Position numbers and translations under genes: made by a program. Under the pieces are notes generated by a model that was not told the origin of the DNA, made no database searches, and was given only the letters and a program-made list of their open reading frames with translations. Positions 16,276 through 23,990 of a stretch of 64,000 nucleotides of DNA are shown one piece after another. The DNA is from MedAcidi-G1 sp000817085. GTDB lineage: Bacteria; Actinomycetota; Acidimicrobiia; Acidimicrobiales; MedAcidi-G1. Where the stretch lies: assembly GCA_045568635.1 (NCBI GenBank), contig JBJLAO010000003.1, forward strand, positions 682,001-746,000. The letters run 5' to 3'. Numbering within the stretch: the first letter of the stretch is position 1; each line of letters opens with the position of its first letter.

Positions 16276-17856
16276 ATGGATGAGAAAAAAGAATTCCGGA
16301 CTATGTCAGGAGTTCCAGTTGGATCTGTATACGGAGATGAACCGTTACCTGGTGAGTTCCCCTATACGCGCGGGATACATTCTGGCATGTATAGAGACCG
16401 GTTGTGGACAATGCGAATGTTTGCCGGTTTTGGTACAGCAGAGGACACTAATGCTCGCTTCAAAGATCTCTTACGTGCCGGAGGCACGGGACTCTCAACA
16501 GCTTTCGATATGCCAACTCTTATGGGACGTGATTCAGATGATGAATGGTCAATAGGTGAAGTAGGACGCGCTGGTGTAGCAATCGACACTCTTGACGACA
16601 TGGTTGATCTCTTCGCTGACATTGACTTAGGTCAAGTATCTACCTCCATGACAATTAACGGACCTGCAGCAATTCTTCTGGCAATGTACGTAGCAGTTGC
16701 AGAACAAGATGGAGTAGAAAGATCAAAACTTAATGGAACACTTCAAAATGATATTCTTAAGGAGTATCAGGCCCAAAAGGAATATATTTTTCCACCACGA
16801 CCATCTGTCCGTCTAGTAAGTGATGTGGTTAGTTTCACAACTCAAGAGATGCCACGTTGGAACCCGATTTCTATATCTGGTTATCACATTAGAGAAGCTG
16901 GTTCTACAGCTGCACAAGAGCTTGCTTTTACCTTGGCTAACGGATTTGCCTATGTAGAAGCAGCACAGGCAGCTGGTTTAAATGTGGATGATTTTGCACC
17001 TCGGCTGAGCTTCTTCTTTAACAGTCATTCAGATTTTTTTGAAGAGATCGGGAAATTTCGCGCAGCAAGAAGAATCTGGGCCAGATGGATACGGGATCGC
17101 TACGGAGCAAAAGATGAACGGAGTCACAAACTACGGTTCCATACACAAACTGCGGGAGTGTCATTGACAGCTCAACAACCTGAAATAAATATTGCTCGTG
17201 TTGCTATACAAGCTTTAGCAGGTGTTATCGGTGGAACTCAGAGCTTGCATACAGATAGTTACGACGAAGCTCTGGCTCTGCCAACTGAAGATGCAGCAAG
17301 AATTGCTTTACGAACACAACAAATTGTTGCTCACGAAACAGGCATAACTAGCGTCGCTGATCCTCTTGGAGGATCAGATTATGTTGAGTGGATGACAGAC
17401 GAAATGGAAAGACAAGCTGAAGAAATTTTTGAACATTTAGAAGAATTAGGTGATGGTTCAATTCTTGAGGGAGTGTATGTCGGAATAGAAAACGGATGGT
17501 TCGTTGGAGAAATCGCAGACGCTGCATACAGGTTTGAACGTGAAGTAAACAGCGGTGACCGTTTAATAGTGGGTGTCAATTCTTTCACAGAAGGAGGGGA
17601 TGAAAATATTAACTTGCTAAGTATTGATCCTGATACTGAAGATATCCAATTAAAGAGGCTGGCGGAAATAAAGCAGTCAAGAGATAGCGACTTAGTTGAA
17701 AAAGCACTAAACAGGCTTTCTACACAAGCATTAGATCCCGAAATAAACCTTATGCCGGCAATTATTGAAGCCGTTAAAGTCAGATCGACAGAAGGTGAAA
17801 TAGTGCAGGCGCTCGAATCAGTATTTGGTACCTATGTAGAAAAGGCATTCGTATGA
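16276..17856 (+). CDS. B12-dependent acyl-CoA mutase large subunit (methylmalonyl/isobutyryl-CoA mutase family)
   Basis: 526 aa, the catalytic TIM-barrel part only, as in two-subunit mutases. Motifs include FPYTRGIHSGMYRDR, STSMTINGPAAILLAMY, LNGTLQNDILKEY and ISISGYHIREAGST. The substrate-pocket segment reads RMFAGFGTAED (Phe49), where methylmalonyl-CoA mutases usually have RQYAGF with the substrate-binding Tyr, so the substrate may be isobutyryl-CoA or another acyl-CoA. The ATG at 16276 is preceded by GGGAG at 16262-16266. It overlaps the small subunit gene by 4 bp; meaB follows. Confidence 0.88.
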   Translation: MDEKKEFRTMSGVPVGSVYGDEPLPGEFPYTRGIHSGMYRDRLWTMRMFAGFGTAEDTNARFKDLLRAGGTGLSTAFDMPTLMGRDSDDEWSIGEVGRAGVAIDTLDDMVDLFADIDLGQVSTSMTINGPAAILLAMYVAVAEQDGVERSKLNGTLQNDILKEYQAQKEYIFPPRPSVRLVSDVVSFTTQEMPRWNPISISGYHIREAGSTAAQELAFTLANGFAYVEAAQAAGLNVDDFAPRLSFFFNSHSDFFEEIGKFRAARRIWARWIRDRYGAKDERSHKLRFHTQTAGVSLTAQQPEINIARVAIQALAGVIGGTQSLHTDSYDEALALPTEDAARIALRTQQIVAHETGITSVADPLGGSDYVEWMTDEMERQAEEIFEHLEELGDGSILEGVYVGIENGWFVGEIADAAYRFEREVNSGDRLIVGVNSFTEGGDENINLLSIDPDTEDIQLKRLAEIKQSRDSDLVEKALNRLSTQALDPEINLMPAIIEAVKVRSTEGEIVQALESVFGTYVEKAFV

Positions 17857-18266
17857 ATGAAAAGGAAAACGCACCTATACGAATAGTTCTTGCAAAATTA
17901 GGTCTCGACGGACATGACAGAGGTTTAAAAGTTGTGGCGAGGATGTTGAGAGACGCTGGTATGGAAGTTGTCTATTTAGGTTTAAGACAGACAACTGAGA
18001 TGGTTGTGTCAGCAGTAGAGCAAGAAGATGCAGACGCAGTGGGTATATCCATGCATAATGCAGGACATCTGACATTGGCGCCACGGATAGTTAAGGCGTT
18101 AGATGATGCTGGTCTTAACGTCCCAGTTATTGTGGGAGGAATAGTGCCTGAAGGTGATCTAGACGCCATGACTGAATCAGGAGTAGCTGGGGTTCTAGGT
18201 CCTGGTGCATCTGCCGAAGATGTAGCGAAGTGTGTTCGTGAGGCAGTGGCCACCCGTGGCGAATGA
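17853..18266 (+). CDS. cobalamin-binding small subunit of acyl-CoA mutase
   Basis: 137 aa, the size of a stand-alone B12 domain. The cobalt-ligand signature DxHxxG appears as LGLDGHDRGLKV, followed by the SxL/GG elements VGISMHNAGH and VIVGGIVPEGD. It supplies adenosylcobalamin to the barrel of the large subunit, whose gene overlaps it by ATGA. Split mutases of this sort include isobutyryl-CoA, 2-hydroxyisobutyryl-CoA and archaeal methylmalonyl-CoA mutases. Together with meaB it forms a complete mutase module. Confidence 0.92.
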   Translation: MNEKENAPIRIVLAKLGLDGHDRGLKVVARMLRDAGMEVVYLGLRQTTEMVVSAVEQEDADAVGISMHNAGHLTLAPRIVKALDDAGLNVPVIVGGIVPEGDLDAMTESGVAGVLGPGASAEDVAKCVREAVATRGE

Positions 18267-19209
18267 AAATTCAACAGTAATCTCGCTTGTAGAAAACGCC
18301 AGTAAGGGTGACAGACGTTCAGTTAGCCGACTCTTAACGCTTGTGGAAAGAGGAGGTATTTCTGCTGAAGAGGTTGCAGAAGCAACTCACAAGCTTGCAG
18401 GCAAGTCACATGTGATAGGTATAACTGGAGCTCCCGGAGCCGGAAAGTCTACTCTTACGGCTTCTCTGGCAAAAGATTTAGCTACCTCTGAATATAAACC
18501 TGCAGTTTTAGCAGTTGACCCATCATCTCCTTTGACAGGGGGAGCAATCCTTGGCGACCGAGTGCGAATGGAGGAAGCATCAGAAGCAGGGGCGTTTATT
18601 CGCTCAATGGCAACACGAGGGCATGCGGGAGGATTGGCGCTTGCGGTTCCAGGGATGGTGCGAGTATTTGACGCTTTCGGATTTAATCCAATAATTATCG
18701 AAACTGTGGGGGTGGGTCAGGTTGAAGTCGATGTAGCTTCGGCGGCAGACACAGTAGTGGTGGTTGTTACATCAGGATGGGGAGATGCCGTGCAAGCTAA
18801 TAAAGCTGGTTTGCTCGAGATCGCTGATCTTTTTGTTGTTAACAAAGCTGATCGCCCGGGAGCAAGTGATGCGAGAAGAGACTTGGAACTAATGATTGAT
18901 TTATCGCAAGTCACTGGTCAAATGAGTAGAAGACCAGAAATAGTTATGACTACAGCTACTGAAGGTGAAGGGTTCGATGAGTTTAAGAAGGCTATTTTTG
19001 AACATAAAGAGTTCTTGTTCGAAGGAGAACAAATTTCGGTGAGACGATCAAATCGGTGGAAAGCTGAAGTTAGCTCACGGTTAGATTATTTACTTTCAGA
19101 AGTAGCCAAAAAATCCATGGAAGATTTAGAAGAGAAAGAGGGTTCTTCTCCAGGGTTAATAGCGCGTGAAATGGCTAAAAATATTTTAAAAAAAGATGAA
19201 TTTCGTTAA
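18256..19209 (+). CDS. meaB: MeaB/ArgK-type GTPase, mutase chaperone
   Basis: About 317 aa. The G-protein P-loop is GITGAPGAGKSTLT; DPSSPLTGGAILGDRVRM, ETVGVGQVEVDVASAADT and VVNKADRPGA complete the G3E-family signature. MeaB guards cobalamin loading and protects the mutase from inactivation. I placed the start at GTG 18256, overlapping the small subunit gene by 11 bp; in-frame GTGs at 18232 and 18238 are alternatives. It is the last gene of the mutase operon. Confidence 0.93.
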   Translation: MANENSTVISLVENASKGDRRSVSRLLTLVERGGISAEEVAEATHKLAGKSHVIGITGAPGAGKSTLTASLAKDLATSEYKPAVLAVDPSSPLTGGAILGDRVRMEEASEAGAFIRSMATRGHAGGLALAVPGMVRVFDAFGFNPIIIETVGVGQVEVDVASAADTVVVVVTSGWGDAVQANKAGLLEIADLFVVNKADRPGASDARRDLELMIDLSQVTGQMSRRPEIVMTTATEGEGFDEFKKAIFEHKEFLFEGEQISVRRSNRWKAEVSSRLDYLLSEVAKKSMEDLEEKEGSSPGLIAREMAKNILKKDEFR

Positions 19210-19248
19210 ATCAAGTGAGATAACTCTCATCCAGTTAAGATCTGAATC

Positions 19249-19728
19249 TTGAGAAAACTACGTTCAATATTTGGACGCCTATTACAAGGCTATGCCCAGC
19301 GACTTTTTCGTTATATGGGAGTGACTGTTGTTAATACAGTTGTCGGCCAATCGGTACTGTTTATATTTCACGCAGTAATTGGATTACCCGGAATGATAGC
19401 TAATGCATGCGCTGTAGCTGTTAGTACAATCCCTGCTTATTTGTTAAGTCGGAATTACGTGTGGGAACAACCGAGAGGTGACCACTCAGTCGGAGGAGAG
19501 ATAGCACCATTCTGGATGCTGGCTTTTGCGGGACTGGCTCTTTCAACAGCAGTTGTAGGAGTAGTGGATGGAATTTTTGGTGGTACATGGTCAGTCCAAA
19601 TCGCAAATGCTTCAGCTTATGGAACTTTATGGATTGTGAGATTTCTTGTTATAGAACATCTCCTCTGGGGGGATTCGGCTAATAGTGGCTCAGAAGAATC
19701 AAAAAGTGATGAACAACTTGCGGGTTAG
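19249..19728 (+). CDS. GtrA family membrane protein
   Basis: 159 aa with four hydrophobic segments (VTVVNTVVGQSVLFIFHAV, the following LPGMIANACAVAVSTIPAYL, a third near residue 90 and one near residue 120) and a short charged tail. SRNYVWE after the second helix is typical of GtrA proteins, which are implicated in moving polyprenyl-linked sugars across the membrane. The start is TTG at 19249; TAAGAT lies seven bases before it, suggesting a leaderless transcript. A methyltransferase gene follows after 2 bp. Confidence 0.82.
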   Translation: MRKLRSIFGRLLQGYAQRLFRYMGVTVVNTVVGQSVLFIFHAVIGLPGMIANACAVAVSTIPAYLLSRNYVWEQPRGDHSVGGEIAPFWMLAFAGLALSTAVVGVVDGIFGGTWSVQIANASAYGTLWIVRFLVIEHLLWGDSANSGSEESKSDEQLAG

Positions 19729-19730
19729 CT

Positions 19731-20369
19731 TTGGATAAACATGAAAAGTTATTGTTTGAAATAGCTGAATCAGTAAAAGGTTTTATGCCAACTGATGAAG
19801 GGCTAGCACTAAACCGCCACGGAACTTCTTTAAACATTGAAGGTCCATTTCTTGAAGTTGGAAGTTATTGCGGTAAATCGGGTATTTATTTAGGTTCCGC
19901 AGCAAAAGAAACTGGACGAATTCTTTTTTCTGTTGATCACCATAGAGGTTCTGAGGAAAATCAACCAGGATGGGAATGGCATGATCCAGAAATTGTTGAT
20001 TCAGAAACTGGGCTAATAGATACTTTGCCAGAATTTCGTCGCAATATAAATAAAGCTGGTCTTGAAGATAATGTTGTCGCCGTGATAGGTGATTCGCCTG
20101 CAATTGCGAAAATTTGGGTTACGCCTTTGGCCTTATTGTTTATCGATGGTGGACATGGAGCGGAACCAGCTCATGCTGACTATGAAAACTGGGTACCAAA
20201 ATTACTTATGGGGGGGAAACTTTTGATACATGATGTGTTTGAAAACCCTGAAGACGGTGGCAGGCCACCATTTGAAATATTTCAGAGAGCTGTTGCTTCT
20301 AAGTCTTTCGAAGAGATAGACGTAGTGGGTTCTTTAAGAGTTCTTAAAAGAGTTGGTCCTGATATTTAA
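19731..20369 (+). CDS. class I SAM-dependent methyltransferase (Methyltransf_24 type)
   Basis: 212 aa from a TTG at 19731. The SAM-binding loop is FLEVGSYCGKSGIYLG, then ILFSVDHHRGSEEN and LLFIDGGHGAEPAHADYENW with LLMGGKLLIHD, the pattern of Methyltransf_24 enzymes. It methylates a small molecule or sugar of unknown identity. Close linkage to gtrA and proximity to a glycosyltransferase cluster on the opposite strand suggest a role in envelope glycan modification, which is an inference. Confidence 0.78.
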   Translation: MDKHEKLLFEIAESVKGFMPTDEGLALNRHGTSLNIEGPFLEVGSYCGKSGIYLGSAAKETGRILFSVDHHRGSEENQPGWEWHDPEIVDSETGLIDTLPEFRRNINKAGLEDNVVAVIGDSPAIAKIWVTPLALLFIDGGHGAEPAHADYENWVPKLLMGGKLLIHDVFENPEDGGRPPFEIFQRAVASKSFEEIDVVGSLRVLKRVGPDI

Positions 20370-20386
20370 CATTTACCCACTTAAGG

Positions 20387-21451
20387 TTAATCAAGATCAA
20401 GAATGTGTTCTTCGGTATCTATTATTTCAGGAAGACCAGCGGTGCCTGTGAAGATACCTGAAGCTGGGCTTGATTGAGATATCGCATCAGCAGCGAGAAT
20501 AACTGCGGCTGAAGAATAAGTAGTTTTTTCAGCTTTTGGAAAAGATTGTTTTGATGGGTGAACGACTCCAGTTAGATAGTGGCCATCTGTTTGTCTCATA
20601 TCTTGGCTCCAGAGGAAAAGAGATTCAGCCTTAAGGGTTTCTCCTGCAGCTAAATAAGCAATTGCACATTCACAAGTTTCAGCTGTGGTTACCCAAGGTT
20701 GATCACTGACGCATCGAATCCCTTTATTTTCCATAACGAAAATTTCTGATTTTTCGGAAAGTAAAGTTCTACCCTGCTCTCTAGAAACAACTCCTGAAAG
20801 CACCGGATAGTACCAATCCATGGCCCATCTTTCTTTGGGTGCGAATGCTTTGTCGGGGTATTTTTTAACCATATGAGCAAGATTGGCAAGAGATAGTTCC
20901 CAATCGGGTCTTTCATGTCCCAGTTCCTCTGCTGTTGATATGGCACAACGCAAACTATGACAGATACTTGAAGAACCAGTTAATAGTGCATATGACCAGG
21001 GGGTTCCATCAGGATGCATTGCCCAGATAACTTCACCGCGCGGAGTCTGTAAGCTAAGCACGAAATCGATGGCAGGCTCAACTACTGGCCACATAGTTTC
21101 AAGAAATCCGCGATCGTGTGTCATAAGCCAGTGATGCCAAACTCCCGTTGCCACATATGCAACTACGTTAGAATCATGTTTTGGGTCCTCTATGTCATCC
21201 GCAAGGTAATAGTGGTGCCAGGCACCGTTAGGTAGTTGATTGTCTTTTAGCCATATATAAGCCTGTTCTGCTGCATCTAGATGACCAGTTACCGCAAGAG
21301 CCATTGCAGCTTCTACGTGATTCCAAGGATCTGAATGACCTCCCGGAAACCAAGGGATCATTCCGTTGGGGAGCTGCCAATCGATGATCGCTTCTGCAGT
21401 TTCTATTAATTCTTCTGTACTTACTACATTTGGGATATTAGGAAGGGACAT
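20387..21451 (-). CDS. alpha/alpha-toroid (prenyltransferase/squalene-cyclase-like fold) protein
   Basis: 354 aa, no signal peptide. Repeated helical hairpins carry motifs such as QLPNGMIPWFPGGHSDPWNH, AYIWLKDNQLPNGAWHHYY and MHPDGTPWSYALLTGSSS, the Q-L-P-x-G-x-W pattern of alpha/alpha-toroid repeats. It is too short and lacks the acidic cyclisation motif of a terpene cyclase, so a glycoside-processing role is equally possible. The start ATG at 21451 has GGAGG seven bases upstream and overlaps the methyltransferase gene by 14 bp. It forms an operon with that gene and a GT4 glycosyltransferase. Confidence 0.65.
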   Translation of the reverse strand: MSLPNIPNVVSTEELIETAEAIIDWQLPNGMIPWFPGGHSDPWNHVEAAMALAVTGHLDAAEQAYIWLKDNQLPNGAWHHYYLADDIEDPKHDSNVVAYVATGVWHHWLMTHDRGFLETMWPVVEPAIDFVLSLQTPRGEVIWAMHPDGTPWSYALLTGSSSICHSLRCAISTAEELGHERPDWELSLANLAHMVKKYPDKAFAPKERWAMDWYYPVLSGVVSREQGRTLLSEKSEIFVMENKGIRCVSDQPWVTTAETCECAIAYLAAGETLKAESLFLWSQDMRQTDGHYLTGVVHPSKQSFPKAEKTTYSSAAVILAADAISQSSPASGIFTGTAGLPEIIDTEEHILDLD

Positions 21452-22187
21452 TTTTAGCCTCCACCAATGGTTTTGAAGCATAAACAACCAAACTCTTACC
21501 TAATAAAGGACTCAGAAGTTTTTCTAAAGCTCTTGTAATCCAAGGTGATTTTTCAATGTCCCAGGCGAGAACCTGGTGATAAGTCTTTACGAAAAAATTT
21601 TCCTGTATTGGTTTATTTGGTCCAATAATGCAACGCAGCCACCAGTAGGGACTGTGAAGGGCATGAACTCGATGATGACCTTGAGGATTTAATCCAGAAT
21701 CTGAAATCATTTTAGTAAGTTCTTTTCTTTTGTAGATACGTACATGACCTCCGGGTGCTTTTGGAGCGTAGTAATTATCTGATAAAGACCAGCATATTTT
21801 TTCGGGAAAACGAGAAGGAATAGTGATAGCTAGAGTTCCTCCAGGGTTCAGAACACGTTCAAGTTCATTTAGAGCAGCTAAGTCATTATCAATATGTTCC
21901 ATCACTTCGGAACAAATAATTCGATCAAAAGAGTCGTCAGCGAAAGGTAACCGGGTTGCATCGCCATTAGTGGTTTCAATCACTATGGGTGGTTCTATTT
22001 CACCTTGTTCGTACATAACACCAGCTACCGCTCTTACTTGTTTAAGTTCTTCAAAACCCAAATCACAAGCAACGACTGATGCTCCTCTTCGTAAAGCCTC
22101 ATATGCGTGCCGCCCAAATCCACAACCCATGTCCAGAATCCGATCCCCAGACTTCACTCCTAGAAGGTCATAATCAGCTGTCAACAT
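21438..22187 (-). CDS. class I SAM-dependent methyltransferase
   Basis: 249 aa. Motif I is ILDMGCGFGRHAYEALRRGA, followed by VACDLG, the post-motif GDATRLPFADDSFDRIICSE and LNPGGTLAITIP, a textbook Methyltransf_11 fold. The C-terminal third (HALHSPYWWLRCIIG) is specific to a subgroup linked with glycosyltransferases. It overlaps the GT4 gene by 14 bp and the toroid gene by 14 bp, so the three act together, probably on a lipid-linked or cell-surface glycan. Confidence 0.88.
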   Translation of the reverse strand: MLTADYDLLGVKSGDRILDMGCGFGRHAYEALRRGASVVACDLGFEELKQVRAVAGVMYEQGEIEPPIVIETTNGDATRLPFADDSFDRIICSEVMEHIDNDLAALNELERVLNPGGTLAITIPSRFPEKICWSLSDNYYAPKAPGGHVRIYKRKELTKMISDSGLNPQGHHRVHALHSPYWWLRCIIGPNKPIQENFFVKTYHQVLAWDIEKSPWITRALEKLLSPLLGKSLVVYASKPLVEAKNVPS

Positions 22188-23472
22188 GGGAATCTCTGCT
22201 TTCAGCGAGTAGTAAATGGTATTGCTCTACGGTTCTTAACGCAGTGTGGTGCCAACTCCAGTTTTCTATAACTCTCTGTCTCCCGTTCTCTCCAACTCTC
22301 GAACGACTTTCAGGATTATCTAAGACTTTCCCAATCATTGCTGCTAAAGCTTCACTATCGCCAGGCGGCACTTGAAAACAAGTTTCATCGTGAGGTCCAG
22401 CTACTTCTGGTAGAGCGCCACCGGTTGTAGTAACTAAAGGAACTCCACACGACATCGCCTCAATAGCCGGTAATGAGAAACCTTCATATAGAGAAGGGAC
22501 TACAGCAATTTGTGCTTCACTGTAAAGTTCCACGATTCGATTATCAGAGACTCCGTGAACCCAGCTGACACAATCTCTTAAACCCAACTCTTCAATAGCA
22601 TCTGTTGACGAACCGCCTTCGGAGGGTTTTCCGATTATCACCAATTCTACATCCCGTTCAGTCTTTAGTTTTGCGATTGCTTCGAGCAGATATTTGAGAC
22701 CTTTCATAGCTACATCCGCACTAGCTGTTGTAACAATCATTCCGGGTTTTCGTTCTACTCCCATAACAGGTGAAAACAGTTCGGGGTCAACTCCTACAGG
22801 CACGACATGTATACGATTTGAGTCCACCTTATGATCAGCTGATATATCTGCTTTTGATGATTCAGAAACAGTCATAACTCTATTCATTCGTTTTGCCACT
22901 CGAGTTTGCATTTTAGTAAAGGCATACCAACGTCTTTTTGAAAATGACTCAAAAAGAGTTCTAGCGTGGGCAATTTCTAAACGTCTATCAACTGTGATTG
23001 GATGGTGAATCGTGGAAAGTAATGGAAAGCCCGCTTTTTTTTGAAGCAGTGCTAGTCCCCACCCTAAACACTGGTTGTCGTGAACAAGATCGAATTCATC
23101 TCTCCTTGATTTCAAATAGTCCCATGCTCTAAAACTGAAAGATAGAGGTTCTGAGAAGTTACCAGTATTAAAACTTGCTACTTCGAGAAAGTCCCATTTG
23201 GTTTTCAGCTCCCATATTCTTGGTTTTCTCATAGGGAATTGATCATTGAAAATATCGAGACTAGGTAGACGAACTAGTTCCACTCTTTCGTCTAGTTCCG
23301 GATAAGGCTGACCGGATAGCACCACAACGCTATGACCTAAATCGGCAAGAGCTTTTGTCAAGTGACGGGTGTATATGCCTTGACCACCGCAGTGAGGTTT
23401 ACCTCTGTATGAGAGGTAAGCGATACGTAATTTGTTATTACTATCGACAGGGCTCTTTACGGATTTAGACAT
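22174..23472 (-). CDS. glycosyltransferase family 4
   Basis: 432 aa, GT-B fold. The N-terminal acceptor domain shows YLSYRGKPHCGGQGIYTRHL, and the donor domain VVPVGVDPELFSP, then VIIGKPSEGG and the EX7E motif in PSLYEGFSLPAIEAMSCGVP. It transfers a nucleotide-sugar-derived hexose to an envelope lipid or glycan at the inner face of the membrane. It heads a three-gene minus-strand operon with tightly overlapping ends. Acceptor and sugar are unknown. Confidence 0.9.
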   Translation of the reverse strand: MSKSVKSPVDSNNKLRIAYLSYRGKPHCGGQGIYTRHLTKALADLGHSVVVLSGQPYPELDERVELVRLPSLDIFNDQFPMRKPRIWELKTKWDFLEVASFNTGNFSEPLSFSFRAWDYLKSRRDEFDLVHDNQCLGWGLALLQKKAGFPLLSTIHHPITVDRRLEIAHARTLFESFSKRRWYAFTKMQTRVAKRMNRVMTVSESSKADISADHKVDSNRIHVVPVGVDPELFSPVMGVERKPGMIVTTASADVAMKGLKYLLEAIAKLKTERDVELVIIGKPSEGGSSTDAIEELGLRDCVSWVHGVSDNRIVELYSEAQIAVVPSLYEGFSLPAIEAMSCGVPLVTTTGGALPEVAGPHDETCFQVPPGDSEALAAMIGKVLDNPESRSRVGENGRQRVIENWSWHHTALRTVEQYHLLLAESRDSHVDS

Positions 23473-23532
23473 CAGAACATTCTCGCTGAATTTTTGTCTG
23501 ATTACTCACCGTTAATTAGATACTGTCTAGTT

Positions 23533-23970
23533 ATGCGAGCTTTGGTGCAAAGAGTAAGAGAAGCCAGTGTAAGGGTTGAGGAGCAATTAGTAGGAGCCAT
23601 AAATCAGGGGTTATGCGTATTCGTCGGGGTCACACATGAGGACGGAACTGAAGAGTGCGACCTTTTAGTAAGAAAACTACTTAATTTGAGGATTATGGAT
23701 GATGAAAATGGCGTGATGAACAATTCTGTTATAGATCACGATGGTGAAATTCTGCTTGTTAGCCAGTTCACACTTTATGGTGATGTTTCTAAAGGACGCC
23801 GACCAACGTGGTCAGCAGCAGCACCACCGGAACAAGCTGAGCCATTGATTGAAAGAGTTGTAGAAGGTCTAAAAGCAGGTGGGGCTAAAGTAGAAACAGG
23901 AAAATTTCGAGAATACATGTTGGTTGACTTAGTTAATGATGGTCCTGCAACACTGATGATCGAAATCTAA
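23533..23970 (+). CDS. dtd: D-aminoacyl-tRNA deacylase
   Basis: 145 aa, full length. MRALVQRVREASVRVEEQLV, then GLCVFVGVTHEDG, the conserved LVSQFTLYGDVSKGRRP and the C-terminal NDGPATLMIEI (Gly-Pro motif, with Ala for the common Val) identify Dtd. It removes D-amino acids from mischarged tRNAs. I used the ATG at 23533, since TACTGT lies exactly six bases upstream (leaderless pattern) and all conserved residues follow it. It converges on the lnt-like gene. Confidence 0.95.
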   Translation: MRALVQRVREASVRVEEQLVGAINQGLCVFVGVTHEDGTEECDLLVRKLLNLRIMDDENGVMNNSVIDHDGEILLVSQFTLYGDVSKGRRPTWSAAAPPEQAEPLIERVVEGLKAGGAKVETGKFREYMLVDLVNDGPATLMIEI

Positions 23971-23990
23971 ATATCAAGAAAATAGTTTCA

